Made by a program: the position numbers and the translations under genes. DNA of 64,000 nucleotides, from positions 2,294,001 to 2,358,000 of the forward strand of contig NC_044278.2 of assembly GCF_004027225.2 (NCBI RefSeq). The letters are read 5' to 3'. Source of the DNA: Strigops habroptila (Eukaryota > Chordata > Aves > Psittaciformes > Psittacidae). This document shows positions 12,776 to 24,655 of the stretch, piece by piece; within the stretch, counting starts at the first letter, position 1, and every line of letters begins with the position of its first letter. Under the pieces are notes generated by a model. It had not been told where the DNA came from. It did not search any database and was given only the letters and a program-made list of their open reading frames with translations.

Positions 12776-15700
12776 AGGAATATATCCATTAATCAAATAA
12801 TAATTAAAAAAATAAACCAACTAATTGAAGACTTCTTACAGACTAAAGTTTCTAAGTTATACATATAGTAAATGAATTTTACAACCTTTTTTTCTTTATA
12901 TAGACTCTGACCATATTAGTTATTTCTATGTCTGAAAGAGCACCCAGGTTCCACATTACCACATGGAACAACTCCCAGGTTGTAAATACTCTTGCTTGAA
13001 GTCCAGTGTCATCCTACATACCAGGGATTTTTTTTAACATTTACTTAACCAAAATGGGAAAACTTCCAATCAATCAGGGGCGGTGTCATTTCCAGTGGTC
13101 ATTTCAAACAGCAAGACACAAATCAATGAAATCAGGTTTTGTTTGTTTTGGCACTTGTAGAACTATTTGTAAAATTCTACTTAGCTGTGAATTTTCAAAA
13201 GTAAGTTATCAAGTTGCCAGCTGCTGTAATTCAGCAGGCTAAATACCAATAAAAGTATGACTCATTGCAAAGGTGAACATTAATAGGTCATTGATGCACT
13301 TGTGTAATTTTAGGAAAATTCTGTAGAATTATAGCTAGAATAAAATATAACCGCAGCAAATAGTTAAGGGATTAAGAGAAGAAGGCGGCAATCATTTTAT
13401 GTAGAAATTCTTGTAGCCGCTGGGTAAAATGCTTTGAGGATTTCAATGAAACTGGAAGACATAGAAAACAAATCAAACCAACAAAAAAATAAATAATCCT
13501 AAAATGTAACATCTGCTGTGTACCTGGCTACATTTTTATATGCTTGCTTGTTTCATTGGAAGGTCCATTTCCCTAATTATGTACTATAAATAAAATTTTA
13601 TATTAATTATCATAAACCAGCACAACTTTCTGCTCATGATAACCTTTTGCAGAAACCTTAAAATGTATGTACTATTCCAGGATGAAGAAAAGGCTTCTGC
13701 TTTTATTCAGTGTTCATGAATACCAACAGAATGTGTCATTATCATGGTAAGCAGAGAGAGGCTAGTAAGTAAAGAATATATTTTCGGAATGATAAATATT
13801 TTCACATGAGATTTTAGTCTTTATATTGAGTTTATGTTTGGGGTTTTTTGTCATCTACAAAATGGAACTTGTTTTCAAAAGAGAATTTGTCAATTCTGCT
13901 GGTGGCAACATTTGGTGCAACACAGAGACTATAGTTTAGTCTTAGAGGAGACCATAATTTTCCAAGAATTTCAGTTTAAATGTGAAGTAACCTTTCTTTA
14001 AATCATCGTGTTTAGCAACAGTTTATTACAAACACTAGTATAAAAACAGTACCAATATTATGCCTCAGATGTAGCTAAGTCTATTTAGATTATCAAAACA
14101 GAGGGGGTTTTCAAGTTCTTCTGAAAGAGTATATGGAAATAATTTAAAAATAAATTGCTTAATGCACTTGGATGAGTACCAGTTGCTGACAATCAGCAAA
14201 TGTTACAGGGTGTTACAATTTGTTATGAATTTGGACCATTCTGTAAGAGACTGTCATATACCAGGTTATAATGAAACCTGCTGGTAGAGTGCTGGAGTCA
14301 TGGATATTAGGTTTAAAATGACTTGTGGAAAATACAGGAATTCTCAGATCTAATTGATCAAGGTCTCATACTGTCACTGCCCTTTTGGCACCATGATGTT
14401 TGTAGTTTTGGTGGAGTTGTATCATCAGCTTTAAATGGGTTTTGCTGCAGCTTCCTTTTTTTCTTTCATAAATTTTCATCCAGCTTTGAATTTTCTCAAA
14501 GAAGAATAGATTTGCTTAAGTGGGTAAGAAAAGGTGATAGGAAGCTGAGCAAAATGTAGGCGATATTTCTTCAGATATCTTTTTAGTTGTGCCTCACAGG
14601 AAGCTTATTCCTTTAAATAGTCTATACTTGCCACCCTTTAGATTGTGCAGCGAATGGTCATATGAGGAGGTTGTGCCTGAAAACAGACGAACTGTTCCAG
14701 ATTGTATCAGAGGTCCTTCAGGCCCAATAGTCTAGTGGGGGACAATTCCTGAAGTACAAGAATCGGGATTTAGATGCACTGATTCACTCTTTTGGCAAAG
14801 GCATATATTTAATGATTTCAATAAATAGTTCACAAGATGGTTTGTACTTAGGAGCAGTTCATCTTGCATATGAACACATTACTTTTATGGTAACATGCAA
14901 CAATCTTGCATCAAAGGCACCCTGAAAACAGCAGGTAACATATTGTGTACCTCATTCAATCTGCAGCATAGGGATCTATGACACATCGATTGACAGCTGC
15001 TGCAATTTGAACACAAGCATTAAAAACTGATTCCAGGATAAAGCAGGATAAAGGTTTTAAATGTTTACGTAATATTATATTACATAGACGTTTTCAGGTT
15101 ACTGGAAATTTCTCTTTTGCAAGATGCTCTTTTTCTCCCATTTTTTATATGTACATATGCAAAGTTATGCAAAGTACTTTTATTTTTCTTTTCTGTATTT
15201 TGTTGTGAGGTTCTCTTATGTTTGATGTAAAGTGTGTGTACGCATTTAGCTATTAGGTTTATTTACTCATCAGTGTAGAGGCAGCATCAAAAGGTTATAT
15301 TTTAAGTCATACTTCAAAAATTTTATGTTCTCATTTTCTCCCAATGGAGTAAATGGATTTTATGACTGGACTTGCCCAGGAGCTGGCAGCTCAGCTCCCT
15401 CGGTGGCTCTCACCGCTCGGAATTGAGGCTCCTGAATGCTGTGTTCCCTCCACTCCGGTGCTGAAGGTGTTCTCTCTGGAGCTACTCACTTCAGCAAAAA
15501 TCAAATATGATAATGTTGAGAGTTCTGGAAACATCTGTATATGTATATATCTATATACACACACGGAGATGCTCAGTTTTGTTTCTTTGTGGGGCAAAAT
15601 ACTGTATTTCAAATAGAGTTATGACTGCCCTCATCAGGTGATAGCACGTTAAAGGTTTCTGAAGAGTACTTATGTCTCTTATGCTCCTCTGGTTGTTTAA

Positions 15701-16859
15701 CTTAGACACTGAAAATGTTAATTTAAAGCAGAAGCTTATGTATTCTTTATGGAAATCAACTGCACATAATACAGCAATACTTAGAATCATAAACCACAGA
15801 CTTAATATCACACAGATTTATAACAATACCTAATCATAATTACCTCTAACCTAAAGGAAACATATTGTTCTGAAGCTGATTTTAGCATTGTTTCTTTCAA
15901 GAAACAGGTCAAGTCCAAGGTTTTCAAAAACCTATTGAGATTTCAAGTAGCTTGTTTTTACTGATTGCTTTTAAGAGCTTAAACAACATTGAACTAATTT
16001 ATATGTCCTTGCCTCACTATTTGTTTATAACAAGTGAGGGAAAAAACAATTATGGTGATAATTCTACCTGCTGCTTGTATTTGTTGGGAGTAATTTGTCC
16101 TATTTTCTACATCAAATTAGACAGAGTGGGAATTGTCTAACTTTGTACATCTAACATTTGGATATCCACAGCTGACTAGTCACCTGCTGAGATAAATCAC
16201 ATTCGATGGGTGTACAGGCTCCTGTCCAAGTAATTTCCCAGTCCATCCAGTGTGGGATTGTTTCTGATTGCAGGCGGAAACCTTACTTTGTGCCTATAAG
16301 TGTATTGTAGCTACCTCTCCTGCATCCCTTTTCAGGTGGCAGGCCCCCCCGGATGGTAAGGTATACACAACGCCATTCAGCAGTTCTAAAGTAACAGTCC
16401 TTCACTTGGGAAGTGCTGAATCAGTGTATCGTTTTGCCTGATTGCATGGAGGAGGGAAGAAAAGATGTTTTGCTTTTCTGTATGCTGATCATATGTAAAA
16501 CTAAGCTCTCTGTGAGACCTATGTATATCTGTATTCTTTTTTCTGAACACAGGGATGATTTCCATAAAACTGGCAAGTTTATGTTAAATGAAGATCAGTA
16601 TATGCTATGGACAAGACTACCCACATATGTATAGCTTGTGTCTAGACATATTTAGATGCCAAGAGCAGTTAAATATTTCACCAAGGTGTAAGACTCCTGG
16701 AAATGCTCTAGAATGCATTTTACAGTGATTGAGAAGCAGTTGTACTTCCAGCAAGTACAGTCCTCTGATCACATGAGTAATAGTCACTGAATGCTGCAAG
16801 CACACCTTCTAGTCTGAAATTTCTTGTTGTATGAAATTATGTATTGTGTATCATAAATC
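12776..16859. other. Unique AT-rich noncoding DNA
   Basis: No supported gene, RNA or mobile element. A short alternating TATATGTATATATCTATATACACACAC run lies at about 15538-15563. Frames of 60-87 codons are unsupported. Confidence 0.55.
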
Positions 16860-17190
16860 AGCTTTGAGTAAATTCTACAGCAAATATTTTGGGATTTGAA
16901 ACAGCTAAGAAAATAGCAAATGGCTTGGTGACACCTGCTGCAGCAGCAACATTAAAAATGCTGCCAAGCAAAAGCCATTTGTCACCTACCCCATATTGAG
17001 GAGGCAGAGTCAAGGCAAACTTAATCTACACTGCTTCTGTATTAGTGGAATAGCCTTTCGATAAAAAAGGTTGGCCCAACAAGGGAAAGCCTTTCAGTGT
17101 AGTGTAAAGTGAAACCGCTAGCTCCGATGAAAATTAATGTTATCTGGGCTGCACAAGCCTTTTAAAATTTAACATGTATCATATGCGCAT
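16860..17190. promoter_or_regulatory. Candidate conserved noncoding element
   Basis: This stretch has mixed, non-repetitive composition with several CpG sites kept in AT-rich surroundings (CCGCTAGCTCCGATG near 17114-17128, ATATGCGCATGG near 17181-17192). It contains AAAATTAATG homeodomain-like words and an internal inverted repeat at 16918-16980. There is no open frame of note. The look is that of vertebrate conserved noncoding elements, but no alignment was possible, so this is inference. Confidence 0.3.
16918..16980. repeat. Imperfect 63-base hairpin
   Basis: The outer arms AAATGGCTT (16918-16926) and AAGCCATTT (16972-16980) are perfect complements. An inner pair GCAGCA (16943-16948) and TGCTGC (16959-16964) nests inside. 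The unpaired segments are large and uneven, so a microRNA precursor is possible but not well supported. Confidence 0.5.
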
Positions 17191-17385
17191 GGAAACTTAC
17201 TATTTTTTTTTTTACTTCTAAAATCAGTGAGTGGAATATCTGACACTTAGCTAAATGAATTTGTAAAAATTCGAATTATTTGTATGCCAGGTTAAGTGAG
17301 GAATATGTAGAACTGCACTCCGCAAATGTAAATATTTGTTTAATATCAGTTCTGCCATGTTAAGAAACTCAGCTGGGATCATGAA

Positions 17386-17718
17386 ATCATAGAATCATAG
17401 AACGGTTATGGTTGGAAAGGACCTTAAGAGCATCTAGTTGCAACCCCCCTGACATGGGCAGGGACACCTCCCACTAGACGAGGTTGCTCAGGGCCCTGTT
17501 CAACCTAGCCTTGAACACTGGCAGGGATGAAGCATTTACCACTTCTTTGGGCAGCCTGTGCCAGTGCCTCACCATGCTCACAGTAAAGAATTTCTTCCTT
17601 ATATTTAACCTAAATCTCCCCTGTTTAAGTTTAAACCCATTACCCTTTGTCCTATCACTACAGTCGCTGATGAAGAATCCCTCCCCAGTATCCTTGTAGA
17701 CCCCCTTCAGATACTGGT
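17386..17718 (-). mobile_element. CR1 LINE 3' fragment with readable ORF2 end
   Basis: On the minus strand this is a 5'-truncated CR1 LINE. The plus strand starts with the complement of the 3' octamer repeats (ATCATAGAATCATAGAA) and TTGGAAAGGACCTTAAGAGCATC. It continues through the CR1 3' region (CCCCTGACATGGGCAGGGACACC, GGTTGCTCAGGGCCC) into the end of ORF2. Similarity stops after CTTCAGATACTGG at about 17718. The element is transcribed and reverse-transcribed from its own 3' end, which explains why only the 3' part was copied. Confidence 0.93.
17474..17718 (-). pseudogene. CR1 ORF2 (reverse transcriptase protein) C-terminal remnant
   Basis: The minus-strand frame reads uninterrupted from the truncation point to the native TAG stop at 17474-17476, about 80 codons. 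It contains the CR1 ORF2 C-terminal signature GNGFKLKQGRFRLNIRKKF, then HWHRLPKEVVNASSLPVFKA and the terminal RALSNLV. The full ORF2 protein has endonuclease and reverse transcriptase domains; neither is present. The first codons of the open frame, upstream of 17718, are unrelated host sequence. An unbroken frame suggests a fairly young insertion, but the piece is too short to be functional. Confidence 0.88.
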
Positions 17719-17757
17719 GTATGATGATGATGAGGATCATTATTATTATTATTATTT
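17719..17757 (+). repeat. ATG/ATT trinucleotide microsatellite at the CR1 5' break
   Basis: TGATGATGATGAGGATC is followed by (ATT)6, directly abutting the truncated end of the CR1 copy. It may have been the insertion site or may have arisen at the junction; the sequence cannot tell. Confidence 0.75.
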
Positions 17758-18449
17758 TGTTATATGGAAATTCCACAGGAACTACCTAGCTCTTGCTTAC
17801 ACTGTCTGGTTCTCCAACCCTCCCTGAATTAACTTGCAGCTGTCAACCTGTTAGCTGTATTCTAGTTCTGCCAGTGTGACAGCTATCATGTCACCTGACA
17901 GGAAGAAAATGATTTCTTTTTAGTCTCTCTTTCATTTACATTCTTAAACTGCTCTTCTTAAAACCTGAAGATGTGAACATGGTTATATGTAATGCATTAT
18001 TTCTCATTCTTCTGTTTGCTACCCAATAGATTTCTGACTAGGTGAAAAAAACGAACCTTACAGTACCAGCTGATTAACACAATGTTAAACTCCGTGCTGT
18101 ATTGGTTCTGGTAAGCCGCTATGCTCGGATGAGGGAGTAATGGGGACATTACTTCAGTAAGCCTGAAAACAAACTGTCTGCTCAGACTTTGCCAGTTTCT
18201 AACCTGTGAGTCTCAAAATCATGTCTGGCTGGGCAAAATTCAGTTTGCCACAGGAGCAATTTGAATTTGGAATTGACCGAAAGAGGTGGTACCAAGTGTC
18301 TGCAAAGTAGATGATTTAGGACTAAATCATAGAAGGCTCATTCTCTTTTGCTTAAGTCTTATGTTTTTCAGCATTGTTATTAATCTATGGTGGTAATAGT
18401 ATTTTGCTGAGATGATGTCATAGCTGATGGAAAAGAAGGACCCAACCTT
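17758..18449. other. Unique noncoding DNA
   Basis: No gene, RNA or repeat recognised between the CR1 copy and the motif-dense stretch that follows. Confidence 0.5.
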
Positions 18450-18960
18450 TCTTTTGCTTTAATAGCATAATCTAATTCAATCAGAACAGCATAAAAGGAA
18501 TAGATATTTTAAACATCACTTGCAAAATCCTTCCACATTGATATTTTATAAATACACTAATGCAGCTGAACTAATTTAAGCCTGTGTTAACATTGCTTAT
18601 GAAGCATATCGAGTGTTTAATTGCAATGCAGAAAGAACAAATAATGAGAATAAGTTACCCAAATTATTTCATTATAAAATAATTAATGTGATGGGCAATT
18701 AAAGTATGCATTTAAGTGTACTCATTACATTGTCATTCAAAATTACCTAAGCTAAGGTTAAAGGTGTTATTAAAAACATTAATTTAATTTGTTATATAAA
18801 AGGCAGATAATTATCATAAAATATTGCAAATGATAATGAGAAACACTTTAATGAAGTCTTAGTTTCATTAGCGAGAGTATCATTATGATTTGCCTGTGAG
18901 TAAAATGGCAGACTGTTAATATATTTTCTTTTCATTATGATTAGAGTCTTTGTAAGTTAT
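18450..18960. promoter_or_regulatory. Candidate enhancer-like element dense in TAAT/ATTA motifs
   Basis: About 500 bases lack simple repeats and mobile elements but are packed with homeodomain-type cores: TAATTAAT (18680-18687), GGGCAATTAAAG (18693-18704), the palindrome GATAATTATC (18806-18815) and two copies of TCATTATGATT (18880-18890 and 18932-18942). There are no long open frames. AT-rich, ATTA-dense unique sequence like this is common in conserved developmental enhancers of vertebrates. Conservation and activity are inferred, since AT-rich DNA produces ATTA by chance as well. Confidence 0.35.
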
Positions 18961-19303
18961 TTAACAACTTATATGAAGAAATATAGGCTTACATTTATAT
19001 CTTTGGAATGGTATCTCATTTTGCTTTACACAGATTTATGATATTATAAGGATTTGATAAATCAGATTTCTGAAGATAATGTTCCAAGTGTTGTTTATCC
19101 TGATTAACCTCTGAATTGCAGGTAATATCCACTGTTGAGAGCACCTTACAAAAAAAAGCCTCACAGAACTTGGATGAACCTGAGAAAACTTCGTTGGTGG
19201 CTTTTGGCCTTTTGAGGCCATCACATTAAAAGTATTTGAAAAGTACTTTAAAATTGTATTTATGTTATGCTAGAATGTATCTCTAACTCAATCCAAGAAT
19301 TGT

Positions 19304-19330
19304 TAGCTCGAGCTACAACACAAGCTAGCT
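19304..19330. repeat. Clustered AGCT palindromes
   Basis: TAGCTCGAGCTA (19304-19315) is a perfect 12-bp palindrome, followed by AGCTAGCT at 19323-19330. A further TAGCT follows at 19336-19340. Confidence 0.7.
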
Positions 19331-19436
19331 CAAGATAGCTTTCTTCATATAAAATTCTGAGAAAGCACCCCCTTTCTAATTCTAAGAAGCTTGTGAGTGA
19401 GCCAAAACATTAAAGTAAAAGGTATGCTCAGCTCAC

Positions 19437-19470
19437 TGAGTTTTCATTTCCATTGAGTTTTCATTTCCAG
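19437..19470 (+). repeat. 17-bp tandem duplication
   Basis: TGAGTTTTCATTTCCAT (19437-19453) is followed directly by TGAGTTTTCATTTCCAG (19454-19470), matching at 16 of 17 positions. It is probably a recent slippage duplication. Confidence 0.85.
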
Positions 19471-22277
19471 AGTTAAAAAAAATATTTTAAAAGTAACTTC
19501 TTCTGCATCCTTTTGATGAGAAAAGTACTAGAAATAGACATTCAACTGAAGATTCTTCTGACAGGGAGAAATGGTTGTACTTGAGAACTTGTTATCGTTG
19601 TGATGGTGGTCTTTTTGTTTTCTTTATGCCATTCCTCCATCCATTGCTTCTTTAGAGTTGGCAAATGCCATCAGAAGCTACAAAGTTGTTACTTAGAGCA
19701 ATGAGAATAATAGGGAAAAATCCCCAAACTCTGAATTAGAGTTATAATATTAGATGCAACTGGATAGGTCTGAAAATAACCACATAGTGACACAATCAGA
19801 GTCACTAAGCTCACTGTAATTTTAATAATTGAAATTGGTATGTTTGACAGATATTTCATTCTAAGAGCGCCTTCAATCAAATTACTATTTTCTAAAGGAA
19901 TAACATTTCATTTTTTTCTAAAGAGGAATTCATATATAGATGCATATAAGTCATTAAGACATACCATGTAGTCCTTATAGTGTATTTTCAGCATTAACTC
20001 CAGTATTGCATGAGTTCTTTGATCAGATATTCTTTGATGCTGAGACAAGGCAAGCAGCTCATTTTACACTCTAAAATCTAGCTAATCAGCATAGTAACAG
20101 GTGATTGAAGAAGGGCAAATAAAAGAAGTATGCTTTCCATTAATCCATTCATTCATCATTTATTTTTCTAAAATACTGACTATGACTAGGTTTTCCTATG
20201 CTTTTTCTGCAAATACTTGCCTGCCTAAATTTCCCTCTTGAGTCAATGAGACTGTTGGCAATTCCTGCTGAGCATATCAAAGCTCTGTAATTATTTATAT
20301 TTTTTTTCACACCTAAGGAGAAGAAGTTATATGCATTTTGTCCTCAAGATTCTGGAATTTTAACCCATGTATCCTGCAAATCACTGTGTTCTTAAAGGTG
20401 AAATTGTGTGCAATTTAGGAGGATTTGTGGAAAGGAGACTGGAGATGGCTAGCGTTATATTATATGATTTTGACACCTCAGTGCTACCAAAGCTACTTGT
20501 ATGCATGCTCTAACAGCCAACTTAAGTACTTCGACCCATGATGCAAGATCCCTTCTTCCCTTCCTTTGGCCCATTAGCATCTGAGTAGTGTTGAATTATT
20601 TGCTTATTAGTCTGCACAAACGTCTCCCAGCAGCATTTTTGTATGCATAAAAAGTGTACTTTTGGAAGGTATCTCATGCCCATACCAAATGGCTGTGCTT
20701 TGGTTTGCATTGATACTATGGTGAGTACAAATGACCCTCCTTTATGATGAAAGTAACCTGAAAGATGAACTTACAAGCAGTTCCAACCTTGAATAGGTGT
20801 AAAGTCCACAGGATTAAACCAGAGTCACTTCATAGTAAACCCCTTGAAGCACAAATAGTATAGATATCAGATCCTCAACACAGTTGTTTTTACTCTCTGT
20901 GGGTCATCTGAGCTCCTAGCTCCACGCTCCTTACTCACATAGAGACAGCCTGTGTTTCAATCTATATATGGTTCAGATATCTATTTGGGCAGAGATCTCC
21001 ACATCACTGTCTGCCAAACAGCACAGATGTACTATGCTCTTACACACAGCTGGGTACCTTCCAGCTGAAGTTGAAGTGCAGTGTAAATTCTGATGTCACA
21101 TCCTTAGTTGAGTAAATTAAATCACACAGTGCCTCAAAGCTGACAACAAGCTTAGCGAAAAAACATGAATAGGTTGTAATTTTGGCTTTGTAGTGGCAGA
21201 AATTTTCACTTTCTGATACAACAAAAGCATTTTACCTAGCACACATGGTGCACACAATGAGAGATACTGCTACTGACACAGTCCTCTTGAGGCAGAAGGT
21301 TTTCAGGTTTTTTTTACTTGTAGAATCAAAACTTCCTAGATTATTAAAAATTGTTTCATGTCAGAGAAAGAACTAGATAAAGTACATGACCTGTTGCATG
21401 AGATATAATTAACTTGGGAGCAGCTTGGCCATATATGAAGCAATAGAAAGCAATTTTCTTGAGAAAGGTTGAAAAAATCCATATTGATCAGTACTAAGTA
21501 GTAAAAATTTATTGCAATGTTGCCAGTTGCCTTATTCCAAATCAATACAAATCTCACCAAAAGCTTCTTAAATGCAATAAGAATCTGACAAGGCCTTTTT
21601 GTCACAGATTAGTGTTAAAGCAATGAAAAGGCCCCCAAGGAAAACTTGTCTCTGACCAGAATGCCAGCTGTATCCCATTTCAGCAGTACTCTGTTTGGTG
21701 TAGGACATCTTTATTGGCATTTTGGAGCCCTGAAGAAAATCTTAATGTTTTATCAGTTAACTCATGCAAATGTTAACAAATGCCTAAAGACCTTGCATTT
21801 CTGACTGCTTTTATCAAATGAAAGAAGTTGTTAGTTTTCTGAAGAAAAAAATCAATCAGCCAGCTGAATAAGAAAGAAAGGTTGGTGATAGAAGGATTAC
21901 AATTTAAAGAGAAAACTTTCGTAAAAAACTGTTTTCATCAGAGGACTAAGATCCCATGATAGGGTCTTAGATCCTGAAACTAACACACACTGATATGAGA
22001 CTAATACTTTCCTTAGAAAAGCATTCAAAACAATTTCAACTCAGCTATAACCTAGATTTAGATGTTCATAAATTACTTTCCCAAAGCTGCACAAACTAAT
22101 TTCAGGTAGAAGAACTAAGACAACATCCCCTGTACTTCTAGAACAAATGTTTTCTGGGGATTCTGGTTGTACTAGCATCTGATCAATTAACTGGCATTAC
22201 CATAGTAGTTTTCATAAAAAGAGCTATTTTAGTTGTTATCATGTCCTTCATTATTTCTGCAGAAAACGTACACACGC

Positions 22278-22298
22278 ATTCATTAAAAATTAATGAAT
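22278..22298. repeat. Perfect inverted repeat with ATTA cores
   Basis: Arms ATTCATTAA (22278-22286) and TTAATGAAT (22290-22298) are separated by AAA. Each arm holds an ATTA core, so it could be a dimeric homeodomain site or chance in AT-rich DNA. Confidence 0.65.
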
Positions 22299-23800
22299 CT
22301 AGAATCAGTGATAAGCATCTACTTCACAAGTTTCAAATCATGTATTTTTCAAAGCTTGAAAAGATCTCTTGATTTCACTGGGGACTAGGGACCTAACTGC
22401 TTGTAAACGTGTAGCCACAAATAATGCAAATCCTATTGAAAGACAATGGCATTTTTGATCCTAAATCACTTAAAACTTGCTAAAAAAATAACACTGTTTT
22501 TGTCCTTTGTGTAAGAGAGTGTCTGTGCAGTAACGTGATTTAGCTCTTTGTCCTTAACTCTTTCAAAATACACTCGCAGACATCCTGAGTGTGTACTACA
22601 TTGGTGTATTCACTTCTGTGAAGTCAATCTACACTTTTAGAACCAACCATTCATCTCACTTAAAAGACAACAAATAATAGGAGGAAACTGCTTCCTAAAC
22701 CTTCTTTTGGGTATTTTAAGTTATATGCTTCTGTGCTGCGGTGTTCCACCCAAACCCGGACAATTTGTCTTGAATGCTTGCTCTCAACCAAGACAAAGCT
22801 ACTCCACTTCCAAGGCAGAGTCTGATGGAGATCATCCACCAATTAATAAAAGATAATTAGCTATTTAGAAGGCAAAGGTTACTTTCTGATAGAACCCCTT
22901 TATATTATTGTTCTAAATATTTAGTACGTTTTTTCTCATATGCAAGGTTTCCCATGCATCACTACTTAAAAACATGAGTAACAAATAAGAGGGTGAAGCA
23001 GTGTGTCTATAAATGAAGAAACTGAAGAATACATATGGAAGGCTTGCAGAGTAGAGGACAAACTCTGCAGAGTACAGAGTTCCAGAGTAACTAGAGAGGA
23101 GAGGGGGAAGAATACCATACTACCCCTTCCAGCTTCACTCTCTCACAAAATAAAGAACAAAAGCAAGAGGAAATGCTATTAAGGAGAACAGATAGAAATT
23201 AACTTTTCTTTGTCTTGGTGCTAATATGTTGAGTAATTTGTCTGATAAGCTACAGTTGAAAGCCAGCAATTTTTTGGAAGACTGCTGCATACCTGTAAGG
23301 AATGAAACCACTCAGGGTTACCTGTTCCACACAAGAACTCAAACCTCTGAATTGGTAATTATGAAGCTTTAGTGTGACTGACAACAGAACTGGAATTGCC
23401 TTTCCCAGATTTGCAAATTTGGAAGCTTTCTGGAACCTTTCATTTTTTATGATATTGCAGTCAGGAAGAAACCAAAGCTGAGAATCACACTTCCAATGTG
23501 AAATTAAACATGGAAAAAGTACGGTTTCTGCTTATCATGTTGCAAAATGTAGCTACGTCAGAGCTTATATTTTCATTGGTGAGGAAGACCAGGATAGAAA
23601 AGATCAGTAATCTACAGAACACACAGAAACAAGCCCATCCCTAAAAGCAACTGAAAAGGAGGAATCAGCAAGATGAAAATGGAAGGGTATGGAAGATGTG
23701 AAAGCAAACAAGACTGAAGCAGTGGCTGACATTTGGAAATAGATGCTGCATTTACAGGAGAAAAATTTAATTTTCAAAAGCTCACAGAAAAAAAACCTCA

Positions 23801-23825
23801 AACAAACAAACAAACAAAAAAAAAG
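23801..23825 (+). repeat. (CAAA)n microsatellite with poly-A
   Basis: CAAACAAACAAACAAAC is followed by an A run and then an A/C-rich stretch to about 23850. Confidence 0.8.
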
Positions 23826-24350
23826 AAACCACGCAAAACCCCACAACCCAAAAATATAAAAATTCAGAAAATATCTTTCTAACCATCATATGCAAGTGTC
23901 ACTAGGGTCTGGTTGTATGAGGACCCTTTTTCTGTTTAGCTCCAGAGCCACTTTGAACACATTAGCTGAAATCCAATGTTCTCTGTGGAGTTCTTGGCTT
24001 CAGAAACAATCCTCTCAGCTACCTTCTGTTGGTGCCTGGTTCCGGGTGGTGGAAATCATCCTCCCCTTCCCTCTTCTGTGCAAACTACCAGTGGTTTCAA
24101 CTACTCAGTCCAACCCAGCATTAGAAGTCAACAGTTACTGCTCTTGCAATAGAGACAGTAACACTTCTATATTGCCACTATTTTGCAGTTTTTCGGTGCT
24201 TTGCATATCCTGTCTAAGATGACAGGCTAACCTATTTATTTAATTTTACATTGTGACAGAGTAGGAGAGGAATAGTCACCTGGTCAGTCCACAGTTTAGG
24301 TGGATGAAGGAAGTACAATAGCAGTAAATTCAAGGTCTGGTGCTAAATCA

Positions 24351-24365
24351 GCTTAGCTTAGCTTA
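24351..24365 (+). repeat. (GCTTA)3 microsatellite
   Basis: Three perfect GCTTA units. It is short and of no evident function. Confidence 0.75.
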
Positions 24366-24620
24366 GTGATAGACATATTAGACATTATCTTGGCCAGTTT
24401 TAGCTGAAAAGCAATGTAGAAAGCTGTTAAGAAACTGACAGCAAGAATTTAACATCTGAGATTCTGACAATTCATCAGTGGCTTATAGGCCTTTGAATGT
24501 CTACATATTCACATTAAAAGAGTCAGAACTAATTTTCATTCTAAATTATATGAACAATTTACAAAGAGAAAAAAGGTTGAAAGCAATTGCTAGCATTCAA
24601 GCTGATTGTCATGCTTTTTT

Positions 24621-24655
24621 TCATCTTTTGTTATCTTTTGTCATCTTTTTTTCAT
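24621..24655 (+). repeat. Decamer tandem repeat, about 3.5 copies
   Basis: Units TCATCTTTTG, TTATCTTTTG, TCATCTTTTT and a partial TTCAT form a pyrimidine-rich minisatellite-like tract. Confidence 0.8.

Larger units (their letters stand above)
18961..22277. other. Unique AT-rich noncoding DNA
   Basis: No gene or mobile element recognised. A palindrome and a short direct repeat are listed separately. Frames are all below 90 codons and unsupported. Confidence 0.55.

Noticed and set aside
15353..15616. Frames of 73-87 codons on both strands as a possible exon
   Set aside because: They overlap on opposite strands, run into an alternating TA/CA repeat and have no recognised domain.
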